From: Falsiroseomonas sp050563525 | Lineage (GTDB): Bacteria > Pseudomonadota > Alphaproteobacteria > Acetobacterales > Acetobacteraceae | Assembly (NCBI RefSeq): GCF_050563525.1 | Contig: NZ_JBNXUN010000002.1 | Location: 248,001 to 312,000, forward strand | Direction of reading: 5' to 3' | DNA length: 64,000 nucleotides | Part shown: in pieces, positions 16,284-24,233 of the stretch | Layout of the letters: each line of letters begins with the position of its first letter | How positions within the stretch are numbered: the first letter of the stretch is position 1 | Made by a program: the position numbers and the translations under genes | The notes under the pieces: generated by a model | What the model was told of the DNA's origin: nothing | Seen by the model: only the letters and a program-made list of their open reading frames with translations | The model's database searches: none

Positions 16284-19045
16284 CCTTCCGGGACCAGCCG
16301 CGCGAGGTAGGTGGTGCGCGGCCGCGTATCCAGGTTGCCGAGCAGCGCGTAGTTGCGCGGCTGCGCCTTGGCACGCGAAACGGCACTGGCGGGATCGTTG
16401 ATGTCGCCGAAATGGATGGCGCGTGTCGGGCAGGCGTCCTGGCAGGCCGTGCGTACCTCACCGTCGCGAATCGGGCGACCCTCCTGCCGCGCCACGTCGC
16501 GCGCCGCCTCGATGCGGTGCTGGCAATAGGTGCATTTCTCGATCACGCCACGCGGGCGGATCGGCACATCCGGATTGCGCACCGGCACCGCATTCGCCTG
16601 CCGTCCGTAATCCGTCCAGTTGAAGCGCCGCACCTTGTAGGGGCAGTTGTTGGAACAGGTCCGCGTGCCGATGCAGCGCGGATAGACCATGACGTTCAGG
16701 CCCTCATTGTCATGCACCGTGGCGTTGACGGGGCAGACCACCTCGCACGGCGCCTTCTCGCAATGCATGCAGGGAACAGGCTGGAAATCCACCGCCTCCT
16801 CCGACCGCACGAGATCGACGCGCAGCCAATGCATCGCCCGGCCGCGCGCCATCTCCTCCGGCCCCACCACCGGCACGTTGTTCTCCGCCTGGCAGGCGAT
16901 GGCGCAGGCGTTGCAGCCGATGCAGGTATCGAGATCGATCGACATGCCCCAGGCATGGCCGGGATACTCCCAGTCGTCGTACAGCGATCGCGGCGGCGGC
17001 AGCGGCGGGATGGCCGCCTCCACCCCGATGCGCCGCACCCGCGGTGTGCCATCCGCCAGGTCTTGACCATAGCTGGTGTCGAGCAACGCCACGGCCCCGT
17101 TGAGCGGCCGCAGCGCCAGCCCCGGCGCAACCCAGGGTGCCTCGGCGGGTCGGAGTCGGTAGGCGTCGAAGCCGACCTCGCCGGGAACCCCGCCCGCCGC
17201 GCGTCGCCCACCGCCCAGCGGCAGCGTCACCACCCCAACGGCCTGGCCCGGCATCACCAGCACGGGCGCGCGCAGCGTGCGGCCTGCCAGTTGCAGCTCG
17301 ACCTCCGTGCCGTCCCGCAGCCCCAGCGCCGCAGCATCCGCGGGTGCGATCAGTGCGGCATTGCCCCAGGCAAGGCGGCTGAGCGGCCGCGGCAGTTCCT
17401 GCAACCAGGCGAGCGGCGCAAAGCTGCCATCCTGCAGGTGCGGATCGGGCGCAAAGACCGCGACCGGTCCGGAAGCGGCCGGCGTCGCGGCGGGCAACGC
17501 GAAATCGGTGCGCATCGCGGGCCGGCGCGCCGGCGGAGCGCTGTCCTCCACCACCCCGGCCTCCAGCCCCGCCAGCCAGCGCTCCTCGAGGGCCGCATCC
17601 CCCCACGCTGCGCGCCAGGTGTCCCGCACCAGCGCCTGCCCATCGCCAGGCAGCCCGGCCAGGCGCGCCAGGATCTCCTCCGACGTCGTCGCGGCCTCCA
17701 CCAGCGGCACCGTCACCGGCTGGCGCAGCGCCGCCGTTCCGTCATGGGCGAGGCTGTCGCCCCAGCTTTCCAGCGGATGCCGCAGCGGCAGGTGCCAGCC
17801 GCAAGCCAGCGCCGTCTCGTCCGGATACAGCCCGGCATGCAGCGTCTGCGGCACGCGCCGCAGCAGCCCGGCCATGTCGAGATCCGCCGCCGAGTCCTGC
17901 AACGGGTTGGCATCGAGCACCAGCAGATGCGTCACCGCCCCGGCATCCCTCGCCAGCTCCGCCAGCGTGCCTGCCTCGGCGGCCACCGGATCTGCGATGT
18001 GCGGGACCTCCGCGCCCAGCGCCGCGTTCATCGCATGCGCCAGCGCGTGGACCGCCACGCTTTGCCCGCGCCCGGCCAGCACCAGCGCGTCCGGGCCCGC
18101 GGCGCGCAGCGCGGCGGCGATGCCGGCAGCGTCCGGATGCGTCGCACCCTGCACCGCCGTGACCCCAAGCGCCGCCGCCACGGCCCGCGCCAGCGCCTCG
18201 ATCTGCGCCGGCGGCAGCGCCAGGCGACGATCCGCCTTCGAACCCGTCAGCGTCGGCGTCGGTTCCGCCACGATCAGCGCCGGCAGCCGTCCCGCCTCGC
18301 GCCCCACATGGCGCGCCAGCGCCCAGCCCCGCGCCTGCGCGATCTGCGCCGGGCCTGGCCCGAGCAGGTCCGCGCCAAGGGACAGCACGCAGCGGGCGCG
18401 CGCCAGATCCGGCAGCGGCACCAGCGCCTCCCCGAACGCCAGGCGCGCGGCCTCGGCCGCCGCCGCATCGGCCAGCGGCGCGTGCACATGCCAGCGCGCG
18501 CCCGGCCAACGCTGTAGCACGGCCGCGATCAGCCGGCGCCGCGTGGGCGAGGAGACCGGTCCGGTCAGGATGCGCAAGCCCTCCCCGCCCCGCGCCGCCA
18601 GCACGCCGCGCTGCTCCTCCAGCCACGCCGCGAGGGGCGCGGCGTCCCGCAGCACGCGCCCCTGCCGCCGAATGCGCCGCGACCGCGCCGGGTCGTGCAA
18701 CCCCAGCACGGCGGATTCCAGGAAGATGTCGGTGGCACCCAGGCTGCCTGGGTGCCGCGGATTCCCCTCCACCTTGACGGCGTGGCCGGCACGGGTCCGC
18801 ACCAGCACGCCGCGGCCGATGCCGTCGAGGTCGAGCACGGTGGCGTAGCGGCCGGTCTCCTCCGCCACGCCGCGCGCGCGCGCATACAGCGGGCTACCGA
18901 ATTCGCTGCCCGCGTCGCAGCCGGCGGCCGCCGCCAGGGCCAGGGAGGCACCGGCGGCGCGCAGCACGCTGCGTCGGTCCGCGCTCGGCGGCGCCAAGGC
19001 ATCGGGCGGCAAGGCGTCGGGCGGCAAGGCATCGGGCGGCGTCAT
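16280..19045 (-). CDS. actB: Alternative complex III subunit B (molybdopterin-fold plus iron-sulfur protein, Tat-exported)
   Basis: A 921-aa periplasmic subunit. A Tat-type signal is seen near the N-terminus (DRRSVLRAAGASLALAAAAGC). Residues to about 640 have the fold of molybdopterin oxidoreductases but, as in known ActB, no Mo-binding pattern is evident. The C-terminal third is a ferredoxin-like domain: CIGCNACAIAC, CMHCEKAPCEVVC, CIGTRTCSNNC and CTYCQHRIE...CQDAC, fitting three [4Fe-4S] and one [3Fe-4S] cluster as in the family. ATG 19045 is chosen; the frame upstream runs into the divergent cytochrome gene. The first codons contain a 15-bp triplication (18996-19040) encoding repeated DALPP. 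It is first of the actB-F run, without actA in front. Confidence 0.95.
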   Translation of the reverse strand: MTPPDALPPDALPPDALAPPSADRRSVLRAAGASLALAAAAGCDAGSEFGSPLYARARGVAEETGRYATVLDLDGIGRGVLVRTRAGHAVKVEGNPRHPGSLGATDIFLESAVLGLHDPARSRRIRRQGRVLRDAAPLAAWLEEQRGVLAARGGEGLRILTGPVSSPTRRRLIAAVLQRWPGARWHVHAPLADAAAAEAARLAFGEALVPLPDLARARCVLSLGADLLGPGPAQIAQARGWALARHVGREAGRLPALIVAEPTPTLTGSKADRRLALPPAQIEALARAVAAALGVTAVQGATHPDAAGIAAALRAAGPDALVLAGRGQSVAVHALAHAMNAALGAEVPHIADPVAAEAGTLAELARDAGAVTHLLVLDANPLQDSAADLDMAGLLRRVPQTLHAGLYPDETALACGWHLPLRHPLESWGDSLAHDGTAALRQPVTVPLVEAATTSEEILARLAGLPGDGQALVRDTWRAAWGDAALEERWLAGLEAGVVEDSAPPARRPAMRTDFALPAATPAASGPVAVFAPDPHLQDGSFAPLAWLQELPRPLSRLAWGNAALIAPADAAALGLRDGTEVELQLAGRTLRAPVLVMPGQAVGVVTLPLGGGRRAAGGVPGEVGFDAYRLRPAEAPWVAPGLALRPLNGAVALLDTSYGQDLADGTPRVRRIGVEAAIPPLPPPRSLYDDWEYPGHAWGMSIDLDTCIGCNACAIACQAENNVPVVGPEEMARGRAMHWLRVDLVRSEEAVDFQPVPCMHCEKAPCEVVCPVNATVHDNEGLNVMVYPRCIGTRTCSNNCPYKVRRFNWTDYGRQANAVPVRNPDVPIRPRGVIEKCTYCQHRIEAARDVARQEGRPIRDGEVRTACQDACPTRAIHFGDINDPASAVSRAKAQPRNYALLGNLDTRPRTTYLARLVPEG
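18996..19040 (-). repeat. Three copies of a 15-bp tandem repeat in the actB start region
   Basis: Units 18996-19010, 19011-19025 and 19026-19040 (plus strand: AAGGCATCGGGCGGC, with A/G at the sixth base in the middle copy). In frame they encode PPDAL repeats just ahead of the Tat motif. They lengthen only the n-region of the signal peptide and so may be tolerated as neutral. Confidence 0.85.
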
Positions 19046-19170
19046 GCAGGCAGCGTCATGAAGGGCGGCTCCGTCGGCACGCCAGGCCGGCGCTGCACCG
19101 GTGACGCAGCAGCAGGCCGCTTGGTTCCCGGCCGATGCAACCGTGACGGGCCAATCGACGTTGGCGAGGC

Positions 19171-19641
19171 ATGGACCGGACACGACGCGGCCTCGCGCTG
19201 CTGCTGCTGCTCGCAGGCTGCGGGGAGGCTGCGCCTCCGGCGGAGTTGCGCATCGTCGGCGGCGATGCGGCGCGCGGCCGCGCCGTCATCACCGAGCATG
19301 GCTGCGGCTCCTGCCATGTGATTCCCGGCATCACCGGCGCCGTCGCCTGGGTCGGCCCGCCGCTGATGGAATGGGCACGGCGCGGCTATGTCGGCGGCAG
19401 CCAGTCCAACACACCGGAGAACCTGGTGGCGTTCCTGCGCAACCCGCAGGCGCTCTCTCCAGGCTCCGCGATGCCCGCGCTCGGCCTGACGGAAGCCGAG
19501 GCGCGCGATGCGGCGACCTACCTCTACACCATCGGGCAGGCGCCCGCCGTGCCCGCCGGGATGCCGCTGGCGGAAGGCGAAGCGGGCACGCGGCCAGAGC
19601 CACGGATGCGCCCCCGGGCGGAGGCGGGCCCGGCTCAGTAG
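19171..19641 (+). CDS. Monohaem cytochrome c lipoprotein divergent from actB
   Basis: A 156-aa protein with a lipoprotein signal (LALLLLLAGCGE, Cys about residue 17), then a class I cytochrome c domain with one CGSCH motif and a likely axial Met in SAMPALGLT. It starts 125 bp from actB in the opposite direction and converges with the small membrane protein gene 19635-20009, overlapping it by 7 bp. A soluble or lipid-anchored cytochrome between ACIII and caa3 would be a fitting role, but this is inference. The C-terminus is Pro/Arg-rich and probably disordered. Confidence 0.9.
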   Translation: MDRTRRGLALLLLLAGCGEAAPPAELRIVGGDAARGRAVITEHGCGSCHVIPGITGAVAWVGPPLMEWARRGYVGGSQSNTPENLVAFLRNPQALSPGSAMPALGLTEAEARDAATYLYTIGQAPAVPAGMPLAEGEAGTRPEPRMRPRAEAGPAQ

Positions 19642-20009
19642 CCGACTCCGCAGGGCGGCAGGACCAGCGACGGCGCCGCCTGGAACAGCACGGCGAGCAT
19701 GGCGTAGGCGGCCGCGGCGGCGGTGAACCAGTGGCGGAACCCGGGCTCCGCCTCGCCGCCGCCCGTCAGTCGTGTGGTGCCGATGGCACGACGCAGCAGA
19801 AGCGCCAGGGGAAGCAGCACCAGCAGCGTGGCGACCACCACCAGCACCGGCACCCAGGGCAGGCCGAGCAACGTGGCGCCTTCCCTTCCGCGTTCGCAGG
19901 CGAAGGCGTTGATGGCGTAGATCATCGTGAAGTGCAGCGCCCACAGCACGAAACCCGCGGTGATGCCGACAACGGAGAAGGCGGAGCGTGGTGCGCGGGC
20001 TGGACTCAT
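19635..20009 (-). CDS. Small membrane protein of the caa3 oxidase cluster (unknown function)
   Basis: A 124-aa protein with three or four hydrophobic segments (about residues 12-33, 52-72 and 96-115). The start ATG overlaps the coxA-coxC stop by ATGA, so it belongs to the oxidase operon. The pattern AFSVVGITAGFVLWALHFTM resembles short membrane proteins often found at the end of caa3 or ACIII clusters in proteobacteria. It might act as a subunit IV or assembly factor. No metal ligands are convincing. The long frame upstream is a shadow of the oxidase gene. Confidence 0.75.
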   Translation of the reverse strand: MSPARAPRSAFSVVGITAGFVLWALHFTMIYAINAFACERGREGATLLGLPWVPVLVVVATLLVLLPLALLLRRAIGTTRLTGGGEAEPGFRHWFTAAAAAYAMLAVLFQAAPSLVLPPCGVGY

Positions 20010-22549
20010 GCCAGCAGCCTCGGGAAGCCGTGCAGCAGTGCCAGCCCGACCAGGCCCTGCCCGACGGTGTACAGCCAGAACAGCCGGGTGTTGTCCATGG
20101 TCAGCCGCCGCTCGCCATCCAGCATCCCCGCCAGCGACCGCGCCAGCGTATAGCCGCCCATCAGCAGCGCGATCAGCACATGTGCCGCCTGCCAGACGTA
20201 CATCCCCCAGGAGGCGGCGCCATAAGCGTGCACCGTCGGATGGATGACGCCCTGCCACAGGGACCAGCCATCGGCCAGCAGACCGCCCGCCAGCAGCGCA
20301 AGTCCAGCCAGCAGCAGGATGCGGTGCGGCCAGGGTGAAGTGCCGCCCAACATCCGTCCGGCGGCGGAGACCGCCACCGCGGCCGTGACGTAGAAGCCGA
20401 GCGCCGCGAGGCCCCAGCCCGTCACCGGCAACCCCTGGCCCGGCGGTGGCCACAGCGCATCGCCATTGACCAGCCAAAGGAACAGGTAGCTGCCGCACAG
20501 GCACGCATAGGCCGTGCCGCTGACCAGCATGGTGCAGACCATCGCCCACCAGGACGCCGTGACCGGCCCGGTGGCATGGGTCGGCAGGATGATGCCGGCG
20601 CCAATATCGGCCTGGCGCGTCCGAGACGGCGCGTGGTCCGACCCGGTCCAGAGCCAGCTGATGAAGGCGGCCAGCGCCACCACGCCCGCCACCGCCGCCA
20701 GGATCGGGAAGGGCCACACCAGCGCCAGGAAGAACACCGCCGTGCCCACCGCCGCGACCACATGGCTCCAGCCCGGGCCGCCGACGAAGGCGATGTATTG
20801 CGGCGTCGCCTCCGCCGGGCTGGTGATCAGCGCCTCCCGCCGGCCGGTCGCGGCAAAGGGCAGGAAGTGGCCGCCGGCCTCGACCTGGCGCTTCAGGTCA
20901 GGGTCATGCCACAGCGGATAGCGGTCCCGCACCAGCGGGATGCTGCGCAGGCCGTAGCTCGGCCCCGCGATCCATTCCATGGTGCCGGCGTTCCAGTGGT
21001 TCTCCTGCTGGTCCTGCCGGCCGAAGCGGAAGTTCTTCGCGACGTCGACCAGCAGCACCAGCGCACCGGCCGCGAACATGGCGGCGCCGACCGAGGAGAT
21101 CAGGTTCCAGATCTCCAGGCCGAAGCCGGTGGGAAAGGTATAGATGCGACGCGGCATGCCCATGAAGCCGCTGATGTGCATCGGGAAGAAGGTGACGTTG
21201 GTGCCGAGGAACAGCAGCCAGAACGCCCATTTGCCGAGCCGTTCCGACAGCGGCGCGCCCACTGCCGGCGCCCAGTAGTACAGCGCCGCGAACAGCGGGA
21301 ACACCATGCCGCCGATCAGCACGTAGTGCAGGTGCGCCACGATGAAGTAGGTGTCGTGCGCCTGCCAGTCGAACGGCGTGACGGACACCATCACGCCGGT
21401 CAGGCCGCCGATGACGAAGATGAACAGGAAGCCGAGGATGAACAGCGACGGCGTGGTGAACTGCACGCGCTGGCCGGCGCTGGCATAGGTCGCGATCCAG
21501 GCGAAAACCTGCAGGCCGGAGGGGATGGAGACCGCGAAGCCTGCCGCCGCGAAGAAGGACAGCGACAGCGGCGGGATCCCGGTGGCGTACATGTGGTGCA
21601 CCCACAGCCCGAAGCTGATGAAGGCGGTGCCGACCAGCGCCAGCACCACCAGCGAATGTGCGACAAGCGGCTTGCCCGCCATCGCCGGCACGATCATGGA
21701 CACCATCGCCGCCGCCGGCAGGAAGATGACGTAGACTTCCGGATGACCGAAGAACCAGAACAGATGCTGCCACAGCATCGGGTCGCCGCCCCGCTCCGGC
21801 AGGAAGAACGGCCAGTCGAAGGCGCGTTCCAGCTCCAGCAAGGTACTGGCGATGATCACGGCAGGAAACGCGAAGATCACCATGCCCGCGAACACCAGGA
21901 TGCCCCACGCATAGACCGGCATCCGCCCCAGCGTCATGCCCGGCGCCCGGCAGCGCAGGATTCCGACGATCAGCTCGATGGCACCGGCAATGGCCGAGAT
22001 CTCGATGAAGCCGATTCCCAGCAGGTACATGTCGGTGTTGATGCCTGGCGAATAGGCCTTGCTGGTCAACGGCGGGTACATGAACCAGCCACCATCGGGT
22101 GCGACGCCGAAAAAGATGCTGCTGTAGAAGCACAGACCGCCGATCAGATAGATCAGGAAGGCGTAGGCGCCGAGGCGCGGGAACGGCAACTCGCGCGCGC
22201 CGATCATCGCCGGCAGCAGCGTGATCGCCACCGCTTCCACCGCCGGCACGGCGAACAGGAACATCATCACCGTGCCGTGCATGGTGAAAAGCTGGTTGTA
22301 GGTGTCGGGGTTCACCAGCGTCAGGCCCGGGAAGGCCAGCTGCGCCCGGATCACCAGCGCCAGCAGCCCGGCCAGCAGGAAGAACAGCAGCGCGGTGGCC
22401 ACGAACAACGGCCCGACCAGCCCGTTGTTCACCTCGCCGATCGCCCGCCAGCCCGGTGGCTGCCGCCAGATGCGCTTCAGCTCGGCCAGCTCGGCCTCCG
22501 GCCGCGGCAGCGTGTTCGGGGTCTCGACCTGGTGCGGCTGCGTGTCCAT
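20006..22549 (-). CDS. Cytochrome c oxidase subunits I and III, fused (caa3-type)
   Basis: An 847-aa fusion. Residues about 25-600 are subunit I: FTMHGTVMMFLFAVP contains the low-spin haem a His, WFFGHPEVYVIFLPAAAM contains the Cu_B His-Tyr crosslink (HPEVY), and DTYFIVAHLHYVLIGG holds the haem ligand pair. Residues about 650-847 are subunit III-like (THATGPVTASWWAM, SYLFLWLVN, HAYGAASWGMYVWQAAHVLI). Fused I-III proteins are known in caa3 and related oxidases. The start (22549) overlaps the coxB stop by one base (TGATG). Proton-channel residues were not checked. Confidence 0.95.
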   Translation of the reverse strand: MDTQPHQVETPNTLPRPEAELAELKRIWRQPPGWRAIGEVNNGLVGPLFVATALLFFLLAGLLALVIRAQLAFPGLTLVNPDTYNQLFTMHGTVMMFLFAVPAVEAVAITLLPAMIGARELPFPRLGAYAFLIYLIGGLCFYSSIFFGVAPDGGWFMYPPLTSKAYSPGINTDMYLLGIGFIEISAIAGAIELIVGILRCRAPGMTLGRMPVYAWGILVFAGMVIFAFPAVIIASTLLELERAFDWPFFLPERGGDPMLWQHLFWFFGHPEVYVIFLPAAAMVSMIVPAMAGKPLVAHSLVVLALVGTAFISFGLWVHHMYATGIPPLSLSFFAAAGFAVSIPSGLQVFAWIATYASAGQRVQFTTPSLFILGFLFIFVIGGLTGVMVSVTPFDWQAHDTYFIVAHLHYVLIGGMVFPLFAALYYWAPAVGAPLSERLGKWAFWLLFLGTNVTFFPMHISGFMGMPRRIYTFPTGFGLEIWNLISSVGAAMFAAGALVLLVDVAKNFRFGRQDQQENHWNAGTMEWIAGPSYGLRSIPLVRDRYPLWHDPDLKRQVEAGGHFLPFAATGRREALITSPAEATPQYIAFVGGPGWSHVVAAVGTAVFFLALVWPFPILAAVAGVVALAAFISWLWTGSDHAPSRTRQADIGAGIILPTHATGPVTASWWAMVCTMLVSGTAYACLCGSYLFLWLVNGDALWPPPGQGLPVTGWGLAALGFYVTAAVAVSAAGRMLGGTSPWPHRILLLAGLALLAGGLLADGWSLWQGVIHPTVHAYGAASWGMYVWQAAHVLIALLMGGYTLARSLAGMLDGERRLTMDNTRLFWLYTVGQGLVGLALLHGFPRLLA

Positions 22550-23529
22550 CAGCGCAACGCCTCCATCCAGGCCGCGACCGCGCGCAGATCGTCGCCGCTC
22601 AGCGAACGCCCGAAGGATGGCATCGCATTGCCCGGCTTGATGTCCTGCGACCCGGCGACCCAGCCGGCCAGCGTGCCGCGATTGTTTTCCAGCGCACCCG
22701 CGCCGATCGTGAGGCGGGAGCCGATGCGCGACAGGTCCGGCCCCAACCGCCCCTGCCATTCCGTGCCGCGCACCGCATGGCAGGCGCCGCAGCCGGCCTC
22801 GCCGAAAACCTCCCGCCCGCGCGCCTGTTCGGCATTGGCCGGTTCCGGCACCGGGTCGCGCTGCCGCGCCAGCCAGGCCTCGAAATCCGCCGGCTCCTGC
22901 GCCACCGCCCAGAAGGCCATCAGCGTGTGCTGCGTGCCGCAGAATTCGGTGCACTGCCCGCGCATCACGCCGGGCCTGTCGGCGCGCAGGCGCTGCCGGT
23001 TCGCCTTGCCGGGGATCATGTCCATCTTGCCGTGCAGGTTCGGAATCCAAACGCTGTGGATCACGTCGCCCGAGGTCAGGATCAGTTCCACCTCCCGCCC
23101 CACCGGCAGGTGCAGTTCATTGGCGGTGACGGCGCCCTCACCGGCATCCGGGTAGCGCACTTCCCACCAGTACTGCCGCGCGATGATCTCGATGCGCAGC
23201 GGGTCATCACTCTGGGGCACCACCAGGGCGCGCGAGACGCCGAGCGAGTACACCAGCAGTGCGATCAGCGTGACGGTCGGGAACACGATGCCGCCGCCGA
23301 TCACGAAGCGCCGGTTGCCGATGGCGTTGCGCACGCGCGCCGGGGCGATCAGCGCGAAGACCAGCAGGCCCATCACCAGCGCGAAGATCGCGGTGCCGCC
23401 GATGAACAGCACCCAGCTGAGCACGGCGATGCGTGCCGCCTGGTCGCCCAGCGGATCGAGCGGCGTCTGCACGCCGCTGCATGCGCCGAACAGCAGCAGC
23501 AGCGGCCACAGCCACACCTTCTCACGCAT
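22549..23529 (-). CDS. coxB: Cytochrome c oxidase subunit II with C-terminal cytochrome c domain
   Basis: A 326-aa caa3-type subunit II. It has a lipoprotein-like signal (LLLLFGAC), two membrane helices (about residues 35-60 and 78-98), and a cupredoxin domain with the Cu_A ligands in CTEFCGTQHTLM. A fused cytochrome c domain with CGACH (about residue 247 on) follows. Electrons from a cytochrome c or directly from ACIII would enter here. The 116-bp gap to actA holds a 15-bp tandem repeat rather than an obvious promoter. It overlaps coxA-coxC by one base. Confidence 0.96.
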   Translation of the reverse strand: MREKVWLWPLLLLFGACSGVQTPLDPLGDQAARIAVLSWVLFIGGTAIFALVMGLLVFALIAPARVRNAIGNRRFVIGGGIVFPTVTLIALLVYSLGVSRALVVPQSDDPLRIEIIARQYWWEVRYPDAGEGAVTANELHLPVGREVELILTSGDVIHSVWIPNLHGKMDMIPGKANRQRLRADRPGVMRGQCTEFCGTQHTLMAFWAVAQEPADFEAWLARQRDPVPEPANAEQARGREVFGEAGCGACHAVRGTEWQGRLGPDLSRIGSRLTIGAGALENNRGTLAGWVAGSQDIKPGNAMPSFGRSLSGDDLRAVAAWMEALR

Positions 23530-23584
23530 TCATCGTCCCCAGCTCCCAGCCTCGGCAACGCGTCGTGACCGCGCCGGTTCCGTG

Positions 23585-23653
23585 CACACCGGATCCTCAC
23601 TCACCGGATCCCCGCTCACCGGTCCCGCACTTACCGGTCCCGCACTCACCGGT
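23585..23653 (-). repeat. 15-bp tandem repeat between actA and coxB
   Basis: About five imperfect copies with a strict 15-bp period; the core (C/T)ACCGG recurs at 23587, 23602, 23617, 23632 and 23647, with units like ACTCACCGGTCCCGC. The last copy runs into the 3' end of actA, and the actA stop codon (complement of 23646-23648) lies in it. The array could form nested hairpins at the actA mRNA end. Confidence 0.8.
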
Positions 23654-24233
23654 GGCAGGTGGAGCAGTTGGTCAGTTCGGAAATTTCGGTGCCGTGGTGC
23701 TGCACCGGCCGCGCGGCCGGCGCGTCGCGGTGGCAGTCCAGGCACCAGCCCATCGAAAGCGTTTCCGCCTTCACCGTGCGCGGCATCTCCTGCACCGCGC
23801 CGTGGCAGGTGGCGCACGTCACGCCGGCGCCGATATGCGCGGCATGGTTGAAGCGCACATGCTCCGGCAGCCGATGCACGGACGACCAGGTGACCGGGGT
23901 GTCGAGCCGCAGTGCCGTCTCCAGCGGCGCGAACTGCGCGCCGACATTCCACACCTGGCTGTGGCAGCCGAGGCAGGTTTCCGCCGTGGGCATGCCGGCG
24001 CCGGCGGCGTGTTCGACGGTGGCGTGGCAGTAGCGGCAGTCCAGCCCGATCTGGCCGGCATGGATCGCGTGGCTGAACGGAATCGGCTGCGGCGCCGGCT
24101 CGCCGACGTTCCAGGCGCCGCCGGAACGGCTCCAGGCAAAGGCCGCTGTGGCCAGCAGCACCAGCGCCGCGGCCCCGATGATCAGCAGGCCACGCAGGCG
24201 GCTGTCGGCGCGCGGCGAAAACAGCTGCTTCAT
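23646..24233 (-). CDS. actA: Alternative complex III subunit A, pentahaem cytochrome c
   Basis: A 195-aa membrane-anchored cytochrome with an N-terminal helix (about residues 15-37, LLIIGAAALVLLATAAFAW) and five CxxCH motifs: CRYCH, CLGCH, CATCH, CLDCH and CSTCH, the last at the C-terminus. Five haems and one anchor match ActA. It accepts electrons from ActB Fe-S clusters and passes them on. It is separated from actB by the caa3 genes instead of leading the act operon. The ATG overlaps the ligD stop (ATGA, 24230-24233). The longer frame upstream is inside ligD. Confidence 0.93.
   Translation of the reverse strand: MKQLFSPRADSRLRGLLIIGAAALVLLATAAFAWSRSGGAWNVGEPAPQPIPFSHAIHAGQIGLDCRYCHATVEHAAGAGMPTAETCLGCHSQVWNVGAQFAPLETALRLDTPVTWSSVHRLPEHVRFNHAAHIGAGVTCATCHGAVQEMPRTVKAETLSMGWCLDCHRDAPAARPVQHHGTEISELTNCSTCHR

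Noticed and set aside
23585..23653. CRISPR array
   Set aside because: Units are 15 bp, directly abutting and without unique spacers; it is a simple tandem repeat.
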